Assembly (NCBI GenBank): GCA_964401705.1
Contig: CAYNZJ010000001.1
Coordinates: 1-64,000 of the forward strand
Length of the DNA: 64,000 nt
Direction of reading: 5' to 3'
Source: 2-01-FULL-33-17 sp964401705
Lineage (GTDB): Bacteria > Patescibacteriota > Minisyncoccia > Phycocordibacterales > UBA9973
Shown: one piece after another, positions 9,711 to 17,680 of the stretch
Layout of the letters: every line of letters begins with the position of its first letter
Position numbering within the stretch: position 1 is the first letter of the stretch
Notes under the pieces: model-generated
Seen by the model: the letters and a program-made list of their open reading frames with translations, nothing else
What the model was told of the DNA's origin: nothing
Database searches by the model: none
Position numbers and translations under genes: made by a program

Positions 9711-9738
9711 TAAAATCCCCTAAATAAATAGGGGATTT
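9711..9738. terminator. Terminator after rpmA
   Basis: AAAATCCCC and GGGGATTTT pair around CTAAATAAATA-type loop sequence with T tracts on both sides; on the minus strand it follows the rpmA stop by about ten bases. Confidence 0.75.
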
Positions 9739-9747
9739 TATTATAAG

Positions 9748-10020
9748 TTAATCTATATGAACCTGTTTTCGGACTGTTTTAGAACCATCAAAATTGTTTT
9801 TCCTTTTGTTGGTAAATTTTACTGTACCATCTTTAAGAGCAAACAATGTATGATCACGCCCTATACCAACGTTATTTCCAGGGAGTATTTTTGTTCCGCG
9901 TTGACGGATAATAATATTTCCAGCAATAACTTTTTCTCCAGCGTATTTTTTAGTACCTAGATACTTTGGTTTTGAGTCCTTCAGGTTCTTGGCGGAACCA
10001 CCGGCTTTCCTATGTGCCAT
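9748..10020 (-). CDS. rpmA: Ribosomal protein bL27
   Basis: 90 residues. N-terminus MAHRKAGGSAKN, then DSKPKYLGTKKY and IIRQRGTKILPGNNVGIGRD, the family's signature. bL27 reaches the peptidyl-transferase centre of the large ribosomal subunit. There is no N-terminal extension before MAHRK, so no processing protease is needed. Usually next to rplU, which is not seen here. Confidence 0.95.
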   Translation of the reverse strand: MAHRKAGGSAKNLKDSKPKYLGTKKYAGEKVIAGNIIIRQRGTKILPGNNVGIGRDHTLFALKDGTVKFTNKRKNNFDGSKTVRKQVHID

Positions 10021-10109
10021 ATTTTATATTTAAATTACTTATAAAAGATATTTATACCCACGTGACAGGTAGATACTTTTTACTTTTATATTGTATAATA
10101 GGTAACATA

Positions 10110-10598
10110 ATGAATATAACAGAAATAAGCTATAAAATCAAGGCTTGGGTTCAAAGCCAATTTGGTCAAACCATAATAATTCTATTAATAATTATTATCT
10201 CCAATCTTATTAGCTTTAACATAGGTAAATCCTTAAATAATCCTAATAATGAAGATTATTTAAACTCTGATAGTTATGAACAATATAGTCTTTCAGATGA
10301 TACTAGATACCCAAATGGTAGCTTAACAGCCGCATTATATAATAGCTCTTTAAAGGCTCAAAATGGCTCTACAGGCTCAAATATAGCTCAAAATGGGGAA
10401 GTAGTAGGCCCTAATTTAAATACCCTGGATTTACCGACTTCCCGCTATGTTGCCAGTAAAAATGGCCGAGTCTACTACTTTACCTGGTGTGCTGGTGGTA
10501 AAAATATAGATCCTGAAAAAAGAGTTTATTTTAATTCGGCACAAGATGCTAGGGCAGCAGGATACAAAGCATCAACCGCATGTGCGGGGCTAGACTAA
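10110..10598 (+). CDS. Membrane-anchored protein with Ada-like zinc-binding domain
   Basis: 162 residues from the ATG at 10110; a longer in-frame ORF from 9966 overlaps rpmA and lacks support. TATAAT lies ten bases before this start. Residues about 20-40 form one membrane helix (IIILLIIIISNLISF). A low-complexity linker rich in Asn and Ser follows. The C-terminal 50 residues (YVASKNGRVYYFTWC ... STACAGL) match the small Ada-type metal-binding fold, with Cys residues likely to bind zinc; other CPR proteins pair this domain with a membrane anchor. Probably displayed outside the membrane; role unknown. The mobile element begins 25 bases after the stop. Confidence 0.7.
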   Translation: MNITEISYKIKAWVQSQFGQTIIILLIIIISNLISFNIGKSLNNPNNEDYLNSDSYEQYSLSDDTRYPNGSLTAALYNSSLKAQNGSTGSNIAQNGEVVGPNLNTLDLPTSRYVASKNGRVYYFTWCAGGKNIDPEKRVYFNSAQDARAAGYKASTACAGLD

Positions 10599-10636
10599 GC
10601 TTTATTTATAGATTTATGTATATGTCGCACAACATA
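10597..10636. other. Left attachment site (attL) of the mobile element
   Basis: Chromosomal half of the target: AAGCTTTATT at 10597-10606 and TATATGTCGCA at 10619-10629, ending in the 14-bp direct repeat TGTCGCACAACATA (10623-10636) that is repeated at 27179-27192. Joined to the right-hand half it gives a long inverted repeat. Confidence 0.75.
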
Positions 10637-10652
10637 CTTTGTCAGAGGACAA

Positions 10653-10679
10653 TGTCGCAACATGTCGAAGTTTTGCGAC
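10653..10679. repeat. Inverted repeat just inside the left end
   Basis: TGTCGCA and TTGCGAC, 13 bases apart, repeat the arm sequence of the attachment site within 20 bases of the left end. Likely accessory recombinase binding sites, by analogy with tyrosine recombinase arm sites. Confidence 0.4.
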
Positions 10680-10750
10680 GAACGAATCGAGGCTTGTGAA
10701 GAATCATAAATCTAAACTGCAATTATTAATAAATTGATTTTCAATTTTAT

Positions 10751-10954
10751 ATGCCACAGTATTTAGGAATCTTTTCGCGCCACGATTATACAGACAATGA
10801 AGGTAACGCTCAAACCAGATGGTATAAGGCCGGTTACATGAAATTAACAGAAAACGGAGGTAAGTTTTTACGCTTCTTCCATCAACCACAAACAGATTTT
10901 TTCTGTTTCGAAGGAGAACAAACACCATTGCCCGAAATTCATTTAGAAGACTAA
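10751..10954 (+). CDS. Small protein of unknown function
   Basis: 67 residues, aromatic-rich (WYKAGYMKL, FLRFFHQPQTDFFCF), no recognised domain, no signal peptide. First gene inside the left end of the element, 12 bases before the replication-type gene and in the same direction, so probably co-transcribed. Function cannot be assigned. Confidence 0.55.
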   Translation: MPQYLGIFSRHDYTDNEGNAQTRWYKAGYMKLTENGGKFLRFFHQPQTDFFCFEGEQTPLPEIHLED

Positions 10955-10966
10955 AGACAATTTTGT

Positions 10967-11470
10967 ATGTCTTTAGAATATACTACACCTGTTCCCAACA
11001 GGGTATTCGACTTTGACCTTGCAAAACTTAAAGAAGTTGAATTAAAAGTTCTGATGGTGGTCATTAGAAAAACCCACGGTTGGGTTGAACAAAAAAACCA
11101 TCGGCAAAGGCGACAAATTCAACGCATTACAATAAATACTTTCGAACTACTAACTGGAAGTTCAAGAAGAAGTATTTCAGGGGCTATTCAATCTCTGATT
11201 CAAAAAGAGCTTATCGTGGTCTATGACTATAACGGTAAGGTCTTGAAAGAAGCGGATGACCGAAAAGGAAAATACCATTTGTATTTTAAACCCAATATTC
11301 CACCTGTGGAAAACCACATACCTAGGCAAAATTTGCTCTTACCCTACGAAAAATTCTCTCAGCAACCAAAGCAAAATTTGCTCAATACTATTAAAGAAAA
11401 TATGGCAAAGAAAAATGAAAATATAAATTCATATCATATTAGCCACCACATTAAAAATTACAGCCTATGA
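10967..11470 (+). CDS. Replication-initiation-like winged-helix protein (phage O N-terminal type)
   Basis: 167 residues. Residues about 12-90 (RVFDFDLAKLKEVELKVLMV ... SRRSISGAIQSLIQKELI) resemble the N-terminal winged-helix domain of phage replication protein O and related plasmid initiators. The C-terminal half is polar and without a domain I know. It may bind an origin in the element; no iterons were recognised nearby. The stop codon overlaps the start of the next small gene (ATGA). Confidence 0.6.
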   Translation: MSLEYTTPVPNRVFDFDLAKLKEVELKVLMVVIRKTHGWVEQKNHRQRRQIQRITINTFELLTGSSRRSISGAIQSLIQKELIVVYDYNGKVLKEADDRKGKYHLYFKPNIPPVENHIPRQNLLLPYEKFSQQPKQNLLNTIKENMAKKNENINSYHISHHIKNYSL

Positions 11471-11646
11471 CCCAAGACAACCCATTTGGAAATGAACACC
11501 GTAAAAATGTAATCGAAAAATTAATGAATGATGGATTAGTTAAGCGAATCACAATCATAGAAGGGAACTATCCATCCCAAAAACAACAGCGAGATTTTTT
11601 AGACCGAATAATGGATTGGCTCAAAGGAAAGCGAAAGCATTACTAA
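11467..11646 (+). CDS. Small charged protein, translationally coupled
   Basis: 59 residues starting MTQDNPFGNEHR and ending WLKGKRKHY. The ATGA overlap with the previous gene points to translational coupling. Basic and hydrophilic, with no recognised domain. Spacing and codon phase support a real gene despite its length. Confidence 0.55.
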   Translation: MTQDNPFGNEHRKNVIEKLMNDGLVKRITIIEGNYPSQKQQRDFLDRIMDWLKGKRKHY

Positions 11647-11666
11647 CCCATAATCTCACATAAACA

Positions 11667-12014
11667 ATGTCTACAAAACAAAAACAATCCAATAAACCAA
11701 TAAGTAACTGGCTACTCACTGAAAATGGAGTATACCTACTTATTGGCGATGGATACCGAATAACTTACAACCCTTCAACCTTATATACCTTCAACCTTAA
11801 AAAAGCTAAAGACCCACTCTTTCAATTTGAAGAGGATGAAGAAACAGAAGAAACTGCACTTTACATCAACGATACAGATTCATATCTAATCTTGGATGGA
11901 GACTTTCGAGCAGTATATGATGAATGTCAAAGTGTTGAAGAGTGCTTAGCTGTCTTCCGAAAATATGCTCCTTGGTACCGTTCAAAGTTCTGCTCCGGTC
12001 CAGATTCCATCTGA
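11667..12014 (+). CDS. Acidic protein of unknown function
   Basis: 115 residues. N-terminal part has short beta-type segments (NGVYLLIGDGYRITYN); an acidic stretch EEDEETEETAL lies in the middle; Cys pair near the C-terminus. It lies 24 bases before the PemK-like toxin, where an antitoxin might be expected, but it does not look like a DNA-binding antitoxin. Role unknown. Confidence 0.5.
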   Translation: MSTKQKQSNKPISNWLLTENGVYLLIGDGYRITYNPSTLYTFNLKKAKDPLFQFEEDEETEETALYINDTDSYLILDGDFRAVYDECQSVEECLAVFRKYAPWYRSKFCSGPDSI

Positions 12015-12026
12015 TTATAAGTATGT

Positions 12027-12032
12027 TAAAAT
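12027..12032 (+). promoter_or_regulatory. Extended -10 box of the PemK-like gene
   Basis: TGTTAAAAT, with the hexamer six bases before the ATG at 12039. A sigma-70-type leaderless start of the same geometry as in the chromosomal genes, although it lies in the imported element. Confidence 0.45.
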
Positions 12033-12038
12033 AGAACT

Positions 12039-12428
12039 ATGTATTCAAAAGACTATGAGAAATGGAACATTTTAAAACAAAACCTTAATGCTATAAAAGG
12101 TCAAACCCTTCGTGTAAAAGAAGGGGAGATTTGGTGGTGTGCTATCGGCGTAAACATAGGAAATGAAATTGATGGTAAAAATGAGTTATACGAAAGGCCG
12201 GTAATTGTAATTAAAAAATTCCCTAATAACAGTTTTTTGGTAGTACCCCTTTCTAAAACAGAACGCGAACATCAATTTGCTATTCCTTTCGCCATCCAAT
12301 CAAATCTATCTAAAGCTATAATCTCCCAAGTTAGAGTTGTAAGTCCAAAACGATTGATACGTCGGATGCACAAACTTTCTTCCAAGAAACTACTGGCAAT
12401 CACCAATCACTTAAAGCGCATGATATAA
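12039..12428 (+). CDS. PemK/MazF-like toxin, no antitoxin visible
   Basis: 129 residues. Residues about 27-115 follow the PemK/MazF fold: a start strand with GEIWWCAIGVNIG, then ERPVIVIKKFPNNSFLVVPLS, later ISQVRVVSPKRLIRRM. Family members are mRNA-cleaving endoribonucleases. A classical adjacent antitoxin of the MazE/PemI type is absent; the upstream 115-residue acidic protein is the only candidate partner. Related lone PemK-like genes may be immobile remnants or regulated in another way. Confidence 0.7.
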   Translation: MYSKDYEKWNILKQNLNAIKGQTLRVKEGEIWWCAIGVNIGNEIDGKNELYERPVIVIKKFPNNSFLVVPLSKTEREHQFAIPFAIQSNLSKAIISQVRVVSPKRLIRRMHKLSSKKLLAITNHLKRMI

Positions 12429-12480
12429 AAAATCGGCTCCCCACAATGTGAGGAGCCTCGGGGGCCTGACGGCCACTGGT
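12427..12480 (-). ncRNA. Candidate short minus-strand RNA with terminator
   Basis: Reading leftward: TATACT at 12487-12492 with a weak TTTTCA -35 (12510-12515) at 17 bases, then about 54 bases containing a small hairpin GGCC-GTCA-GGCC and a strong GGCTCC/GGAGCC hairpin followed by six T. It ends at the 3' end of the PemK-like gene, so it could also serve as that convergent gene's border. The terminator is clear, the RNA is tentative. Confidence 0.4.
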
Positions 12481-12618
12481 AAACATAGTATACACCCTTT
12501 CAATGAAATTGAAAAGTGGTACTGTGGAAATCTCAACAAACACTAGCTAACTCTAAACTGGCTGTAAGCCGAAGAATCTGCTATTCATAAAATTTCAAAC
12601 AACTTAATATTTTAAAAA

Positions 12619-13506
12619 ATGGAAACAAATTCAAAAACAAAAATCGACATCTACGAAATGGTAACAGATCGTATTATTCAAAAACTCGAAGAGGGAATTA
12701 TCCCTTGGCAACAACCCTGGACAGAAGCAGGCCTTCCTAAGAATTTAATAACTCAGAAAGCCTACACCGGAATTAATGTCCTTCTCCTTGCATCTATGGG
12801 ATTTGCTCGTAACTACTTTCTAACCTTCAAACAAATCCAAGAATTAGGAGGTTCTGTAAACAAAGGCGAAAAATCCATCCCAGTTATTTTTTGGAAGTGG
12901 TCTGAAAAAGAGGATCCGCAAACCAAAGAACTAAAAAAAGTCTCAATGATACGGTACTATACTGTATTCAATGTAGACCAATGCACCGGAATACCCGAAG
13001 ACAAGATACCTAAAGTTGTAAATAACAACTGTGAGATTGAGATGGGAGAGCTTGAAGCTATTATTGAAGAAATGCCAAACAAGCCACTAGTTCGCCATCT
13101 TTCATCTCAGGCCTATTATCACCCCAAGGAAGACTATATCAGTATGCCAATGATGAATGTTTTCAAAGATGCTGAAAGCTATTGGGGAACTCTATTCCAT
13201 GAACTGATTCACTCTACCGGTCACCAAAGCAGACTTAACCGTAAAGAAATTGTTGAATGGACTAACTTTGGTTCTGAATCTTACTCCCAAGAAGAACTAG
13301 TTGCAGAAATCGGTGCTTGTTATCTTAAATCCCATTGTGGTATTGATACCAAACACTTTGAAAACAATGTTGCCTATATCCAAAACTGGCTCACTAAACT
13401 AAAGAATGACAAGCGGTTTATAATCTTCGCCAGTGCTAAAGCACAAAGGGCGGTGGATTATATATTACAGAAGGTACCTGTTGAAAAAGAGACAGTAGAA
13501 TTTTAG
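12619..13506 (+). CDS. ArdC-like antirestriction protein with zinc metallopeptidase domain
   Basis: 295 residues. N-terminal ~110 residues are the ssDNA-binding ArdC domain (IIPWQQPW, AYTGINVLLL, GEKSIPVIFWKW, YYTVFNVDQC). The C-terminal part carries HELIH at about residue 195 followed by TGH and EELVAEIGACYL, a gluzincin-type zinc peptidase (MPTase-PolyVal). ArdC proteins protect incoming single-stranded plasmid DNA from host restriction. It is a typical gene of conjugative elements; start preceded by an A-rich leader with no Shine-Dalgarno. Confidence 0.85.
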   Translation: METNSKTKIDIYEMVTDRIIQKLEEGIIPWQQPWTEAGLPKNLITQKAYTGINVLLLASMGFARNYFLTFKQIQELGGSVNKGEKSIPVIFWKWSEKEDPQTKELKKVSMIRYYTVFNVDQCTGIPEDKIPKVVNNNCEIEMGELEAIIEEMPNKPLVRHLSSQAYYHPKEDYISMPMMNVFKDAESYWGTLFHELIHSTGHQSRLNRKEIVEWTNFGSESYSQEELVAEIGACYLKSHCGIDTKHFENNVAYIQNWLTKLKNDKRFIIFASAKAQRAVDYILQKVPVEKETVEF

Positions 13507-13562
13507 TTATTTAAATTAAAAAACAAACCCTGTGGTTGACATAGGGTTTTTATTTGAAATGG

Positions 13563-13868
13563 TCAATCATTTTTTTCCATAGAGTAGCTAAAATCATACC
13601 AACCCTCTATTGTCATATCTCCTGCAAATCTCTTTTCTAATGTTGTAAGAAAGGCATCTTTTGCCTTATCAGATGCTAACATTAAAATATCATCCATGTA
13701 ACTGCATTTTATAAAATACATATTTCCTTTAGATGTTGTTCGCATCGTACCTGTAAATCCGCCCCATTCTTGAAGTTCAGTAATTGACTTATATACACAA
13801 TAGACATCGTTATAATCTTCAAGTTCAACTGCGTTAATCCATTCATTAAAATCTGTAATTGTTGCCAT
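13563..13868 (-). CDS. Small protein of unknown function
   Basis: 101 residues from the Met of MATITDFNEW; an upstream ATG at 13886 would add only MIFYFN. Contains several Trp/Tyr residues (EWINAVELEDYNDVYCVY). No domain recognised. It sits alone on the minus strand between ardC and the integrase attachment region. Confidence 0.5.
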   Translation of the reverse strand: MATITDFNEWINAVELEDYNDVYCVYKSITELQEWGGFTGTMRTTSKGNMYFIKCSYMDDILMLASDKAKDAFLTTLEKRFAGDMTIEGWYDFSYSMEKND

Positions 13869-13950
13869 ATTAAAATAAAATATCAAAAACGAAGGTAATT
13901 AATATAAACGAGGATAATAATAATTAAATATAAAATCGATAATTTTATCA

Positions 13951-13975
13951 ATTTGTTTGCAAATAGTTTGCAAAT
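13951..13975. repeat. Integrase arm-type repeat, copy 1
   Basis: A 25-bp block holding two TTTGCAAA palindromes, repeated with one mismatch at 14171-14195. The two copies flank the tRNA fragment and lie just upstream of the integrase, the expected place for arm-binding sites. Confidence 0.6.
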
Positions 13976-13988
13976 CGTTCCAAATTAA

Positions 13989-14014
13989 AAGGGGTTTCAT
14001 TTCTGAAACCCCTT
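13989..14014. terminator. Terminator at the 3' end of the tRNA fragment
   Basis: AAGGGGTTTCA and TGAAACCCCTT pair perfectly with a four-base loop. On the minus strand it follows the CCA end of the tRNA-Leu fragment at once, so tRNA and terminator were probably captured together. Confidence 0.7.
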
Positions 14015-14015
14015 G

Positions 14016-14074
14016 TGGTGCGGATGATAGGACTCGAACCTACACGCCGCAAAGCACCAGATCCTAAGTCTGGC
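14016..14074 (-). tRNA. tRNA-Leu (TAG) 3' fragment, part of an integrase attachment site
   Basis: On the minus strand: anticodon arm CCAGA, loop CTTAGGA (anticodon TAG), TCTGG; then a long variable arm, T arm with TTCGAGT loop, acceptor 3' strand CATCCGC and encoded ACCA. The 5' half (acceptor 5' strand and D arm) is missing and the sequence beyond 14074 is unrelated AT-rich DNA, so it cannot make a tRNA alone. Integrases that insert into the 3' half of tRNA genes carry such a fragment to rebuild the target. Confidence 0.8.
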
Positions 14075-14170
14075 AAAATATGGTTTCATATGGTTTTATA
14101 TGAATTAATATGTGTTGAATATCAGGTAATTATAATTTTATTGCCATAAATGAAACCAAATAAAAGTAAT

Positions 14171-14195
14171 ATTTGTTTGCAAATGGTTTGCAAAT
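14171..14195. repeat. Integrase arm-type repeat, copy 2
   Basis: Second copy of the 25-bp block with two TTTGCAAA palindromes, 13 bases before the integrase start codon; binding here could also repress the integrase promoter. Confidence 0.6.
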
Positions 14196-14207
14196 TATCT
14201 TTGTGAT

Positions 14208-15434
14208 ATGGCTTTCAGTGTTCGAATAGTATTAGATGATAGAAACCGAAAAAGGGATGGTTTTCCGTTGGTCTTAAGAATTATCGCAAATCGCCATAGT
14301 ACTTCGATTCCATTGGGTTTATCTTTAGAACTGAATGAATGGAACGAAAAAAACCAAACAATCCGTACTTCCTGTCAAAAGTTATCGAATGTGACCAGAG
14401 AGAATGCTAAGATAACTAAAAAGAGCCAAGAAGCATTTGAGATACTATCCCAATTGGATGAAGATGGTGAACTCACCAAAATGAGTATCTCAGATATTAA
14501 AAAACGCATCCTAAAAGAAAATAAGCCGACCTTGCTAAGTGATTATACAAAAGAAATAATCTCCGAAATGAAGGCTACTGGTAGACTTGGTAATGCCAGA
14601 TCTTACCACGAATTCTTGCAATGGGTAATAAAATACAACGGGACAGCAGATATTCCTTTGGAATATTTAACACTGTTATGGATTAAAAAGATGGAACAGA
14701 AGTTTTTATCAGCAGGGAATTCGATTAATGGTCTTGGCGTTAAACTTCGATCCTTAAGAGCTCTTTTAAATAGAGCTATATCGGAAAACTTATTTTCTAA
14801 AGAATCCTATCCTTTTAGTCAGTATAAAATAAAAAAACAGGAAACCGCAAAAAGGGCATTACCTAAAGCTGCAATAACCAAACTTATTAATACACCTATT
14901 GAAACTGACCAAATACTAGAAAGGACCAGACGTATATTTCTAATCTCATTTTATATGCGTGGAGCCAGTTTTTCGGATATCTGCTTTTTAAAAGTTGGCG
15001 ATATTAATGATAACCGTATTTACTACAACCGGAGAAAAACTTCAAAACTATATAGCATATCTATTTCTGAGCCATTAGCAGAACTTCTTAAACATTTTAC
15101 CAAAGGAAAAACGGGTAACGATTTTATTTTACCATTTCTAAAAAAGGAAATGACTTTAGAACAAGCATACTCAGTTTCAAGGTCTGCTCTCGGTGAATAC
15201 AATAAGAACCTTCGATCACTGGCAATGCATTTTGAGATAAAAGCTGATTTCATGTCAACAAATACAATAAGGCACTCTTTCGCATCACTTGCTAGAGATT
15301 CAGGCGTGGATGTATCGACTGTTAGTAAAATGCTTGGCCACAGTGATTTAAAAACAACTCAAATTTATCTCGCAAGTATAAGCGATGAAACTATCGATGA
15401 AGCGTTTGAAATGGTAATGGGTAATTTGGCTTAA
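14208..15434 (+). CDS. Tyrosine recombinase, Bacteroidetes integrative-element type
   Basis: 408 residues. N-terminal arm-binding domain (VRIVLDDRNRKRDGFPLVLR, then TSIPLGLSLELNEWNE) of the kind common in Bacteroidetes integrases; SAM-like core-binding domain in the middle; catalytic domain with Arg in FYMRGASFSDI, NTIRHSFAS, LGHSDLKTTQIYL (active-site Tyr near residue 385). The first residue of the usual HxxR motif is Asn, as in many relatives. It lies beside the tRNA-Leu fragment and the arm-type repeats, so tRNA-Leu is the likely target. Confidence 0.9.
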   Translation: MAFSVRIVLDDRNRKRDGFPLVLRIIANRHSTSIPLGLSLELNEWNEKNQTIRTSCQKLSNVTRENAKITKKSQEAFEILSQLDEDGELTKMSISDIKKRILKENKPTLLSDYTKEIISEMKATGRLGNARSYHEFLQWVIKYNGTADIPLEYLTLLWIKKMEQKFLSAGNSINGLGVKLRSLRALLNRAISENLFSKESYPFSQYKIKKQETAKRALPKAAITKLINTPIETDQILERTRRIFLISFYMRGASFSDICFLKVGDINDNRIYYNRRKTSKLYSISISEPLAELLKHFTKGKTGNDFILPFLKKEMTLEQAYSVSRSALGEYNKNLRSLAMHFEIKADFMSTNTIRHSFASLARDSGVDVSTVSKMLGHSDLKTTQIYLASISDETIDEAFEMVMGNLA

Positions 15435-15477
15435 CCTCAATTGCAGATACTAAAGTAAATATTTAATTTTGACGGAC

Positions 15478-15747
15478 ATGGAAATAATATGTCTGGAATC
15501 AGATGCGCTCTATAATCTCGTTGAAAAGGTTGTTGAAAGATTGAAGTTACTGGATGGAGTCGCTCAAGAAAAGTGGATATCTGATGTTGAAGCCATGCGA
15601 ATTTTGAACATAAAATCAAAAACAACCTTACAACATCTTCGCGATGATGGAAGTCTAAAATACTCTCAACCAATGAAAAAGGTGATTCTTTACGATAGAG
15701 AATCTATAAATGAATATTTAGAAAAACACTCAAAAGATAAATTTTAA
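15478..15747 (+). CDS. Helix-turn-helix protein, excisionase-like (HTH_17/MerR type)
   Basis: 89 residues from the ATG at 15478 (the frame also has a TTG at 15469). After a helical N-terminus, residues about 38-89 show KWISDVEAMRILNI, TTLQHLRDDGSLKYSQP, DRESINEYLEKH, the usual HTH_17 pattern. In Bacteroidetes elements such proteins follow the integrase and act as recombination directionality factors or mobilization regulators. Direct role inferred from position. Confidence 0.75.
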   Translation: MEIICLESDALYNLVEKVVERLKLLDGVAQEKWISDVEAMRILNIKSKTTLQHLRDDGSLKYSQPMKKVILYDRESINEYLEKHSKDKF

Positions 15748-15748
15748 A

Positions 15749-16036
15749 ATGGAAGAACTAGAAGTAACTCCACCGGAACAATATTTAAAAGGATTTAATA
15801 AAGGATATAGTTTTTCAAAAACATATCCTGATGCAGGTCAGCAGGTATTAGATATTTTTTCTTCTCAAACTAACCTTTCCAGTGAAAATGACTTTACCTC
15901 AGTTACTGGTATGATTGATGGAATTAATCAACATAAAATTGAACAAGAAAGAGAATTGATAAATGAAAGCTTGGAGGATATCAAGGATTTACGAAATCAA
16001 CAGGCTGAGGAAAAGTCTCCTGACCTAAATATTTAG
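15749..16036 (+). CDS. Small acidic protein of unknown function
   Basis: 95 residues, starts one base after the HTH gene stop, so probably co-translated. Has a YLKGFNKGYSFSKTYPD segment and a charged helical C-terminus. No recognised domain. Confidence 0.6.
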   Translation: MEELEVTPPEQYLKGFNKGYSFSKTYPDAGQQVLDIFSSQTNLSSENDFTSVTGMIDGINQHKIEQERELINESLEDIKDLRNQQAEEKSPDLNI

Positions 16037-16124
16037 TATAGTAAAATAATAATGATACAAGAAGAGGATTTGTCGGTTGGAGAATCGGCAGAAAGCAATA
16101 TTGTATTGAGGCTAATGCCATGAT

Positions 16125-16151
16125 AGGACTGATTTCAGTCCTATTTTTTTA
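16125..16151 (+). terminator. Intrinsic terminator after the integrase operon
   Basis: AGGACTGA and TCAGTCCT pair around TT, followed by a T run. It ends the rightward integrase-HTH transcript about 90 bases after the last gene. Confidence 0.8.
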
Positions 16152-16204
16152 TTTCATGGTTGTGTCTCTAGATGGCTTCTACTCAAAAACAAAATGCTAT
16201 ATTT

Positions 16205-17680
16205 TTATACCATTGGTTGAAAATCTAAATAATATTTAGCATTAAGTTCATTTTCAAATAAACATACGTTATTTTCATAAAAAGTTATGGTTGAGTAAAT
16301 AGGATTTAAACATATATTACCTTCACTAGTTAATGCGCCCATTTTATTATTATTTTTGATGAGTAAATAGAATAAATGTAGTTTTCTTTTTTTAAAATTT
16401 ACAACTCTTTCATAATCAATAACACTTGTAACCATTTCATTATTGTTTTTATCGAACCCAACCACTTCTTTTGTAAATCCAAGATTTTTGAGAAAATATG
16501 GTTGCTTTTTAGGTGAATCTAAAAGCATATTACCAAATATGCCAAGAATTTCAAATTTTGTCGATTTGGTTCCAACAATTTCTCCGTTAAACAAGTATAG
16601 CTTGTCATTTTTAATAAATAGAAATATTTTCTTATTATTCATAGAATAAAAGGTGAGACAAAACTCGAAATCAATCTTTATTACATATTTTAAATCATCA
16701 CAATCCTTAAGATACTCTGTTAAAAAAATATCTCCAACGATAACGGGTTTATCATTTTGTTTTACTTCCTCAATTGAAACACTCTTTTGAGTGTCTAAAA
16801 CAATTTTGTTATAAAATGTGGGTTTAATTTCAAGGGAATCCTTCTTTTGTTTATCTTTTACAAGTAAATGATTAGCTTTATTAGGAACCTCACTAATAGA
16901 CTCTATGGATTTATTTTTTGCTAACTGATATTTTACTATTTCTTGATTTAAGGCATTATTCTTCGTATTGAGTGAATTAATTTCCTTCTGCAAATCTTGT
17001 TTTGATTTTTCAAGACCAATAATTGAATTATTGAGATTTTTTAGTTCAACCTTATTGTTTTTCTCGATCTCACTATTTTCATTTTTTAATATATGAATTT
17101 GGTCCTGCAATACAATTTTTTCATTCGAAAAAGCCATTTTGATTTCTTCTATTTGCAATTCATACTTCTTTTGGATAAAAGGTTCTTGATAGTTCTTTCT
17201 CTGATTTGCCAAATCTCTTATGTTTAATTCGTTTAAAAAAGTAGAAAGTTTACTTGATTTTTCAAAATCAAAATGCACAAGAGCCTTAGGGATTTTTATA
17301 TTAAATTCAAGTTTAAAAAAATTTAAAATATGTTCATAAATTAGCTGTTCTATTTGATTAATTTCTAACTGCTTAGACTTTTTAATGGGTTTAGAAGAAA
17401 CTTTATGAGTTGAGTTATTTCGATATTTTCTAAATGCTTGCAGGATATTTTTATTCTTCACATAAAACGAATATTTCACATTTAATTCGCCTAAAGACTG
17501 CATCAACATAAGGTTGTCATAATAGAACTTATTACTATTACCTTCTTTTAAAAAGACCTGTGTTTCAGCTATCTTTTCACAAACTAAATGTAAAGCTTCT
17601 TTTTTGTCCTTATCAATCTCACTTGAAACCGATATATGGAAAGCCAATAAAATTTCTTTTAATTGTTCATAAATATTCAT
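16205..17680 (-). CDS. Predicted HEPN domain, coiled coil and WG-like repeat protein
   Basis: 491 residues, no known name. Residues 1-150 are helical and contain RKYRNNSTH: R87-N88-x3-H92 fits the RNxxxH active-site motif of HEPN ribonucleases, followed by a helix rich in Leu/Phe as in that fold. Residues about 180-265 are a coiled coil (repeated EIEKNNKVELKNLNN-type heptads). The C-terminal 200 residues are beta-rich and end in NKMGALTSEGNICLNPIYS, similar to WG repeats. It overlaps the upstream sigma-54 activator gene by 14 bases, so the two form one operon. Inferred role: RNA-targeting effector controlled by, or acting with, the regulator. HEPN activity is a motif-level prediction. Confidence 0.55.
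   Translation of the reverse strand: MNIYEQLKEILLAFHISVSSEIDKDKKEALHLVCEKIAETQVFLKEGNSNKFYYDNLMLMQSLGELNVKYSFYVKNKNILQAFRKYRNNSTHKVSSKPIKKSKQLEINQIEQLIYEHILNFFKLEFNIKIPKALVHFDFEKSSKLSTFLNELNIRDLANQRKNYQEPFIQKKYELQIEEIKMAFSNEKIVLQDQIHILKNENSEIEKNNKVELKNLNNSIIGLEKSKQDLQKEINSLNTKNNALNQEIVKYQLAKNKSIESISEVPNKANHLLVKDKQKKDSLEIKPTFYNKIVLDTQKSVSIEEVKQNDKPVIVGDIFLTEYLKDCDDLKYVIKIDFEFCLTFYSMNNKKIFLFIKNDKLYLFNGEIVGTKSTKFEILGIFGNMLLDSPKKQPYFLKNLGFTKEVVGFDKNNNEMVTSVIDYERVVNFKKRKLHLFYLLIKNNNKMGALTSEGNICLNPIYSTITFYENNVCLFENELNAKYYLDFQPMV

Noticed and set aside
9966..10109. N-terminal extension of the Ada-like protein to an ATG at 9966
   Set aside because: It overlaps the start of rpmA and the TATAAT box lies after it, ten bases before the ATG at 10110.
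14016..14074. Functional tRNA-Leu gene
   Set aside because: The acceptor 5' strand and D arm are missing.
14172..14203. Bacteroidetes-type promoter (TTTG, 20 bases, TATCTTTG) before the integrase
   Set aside because: The -7 box would be only four bases before the ATG, so transcription would begin inside the gene.
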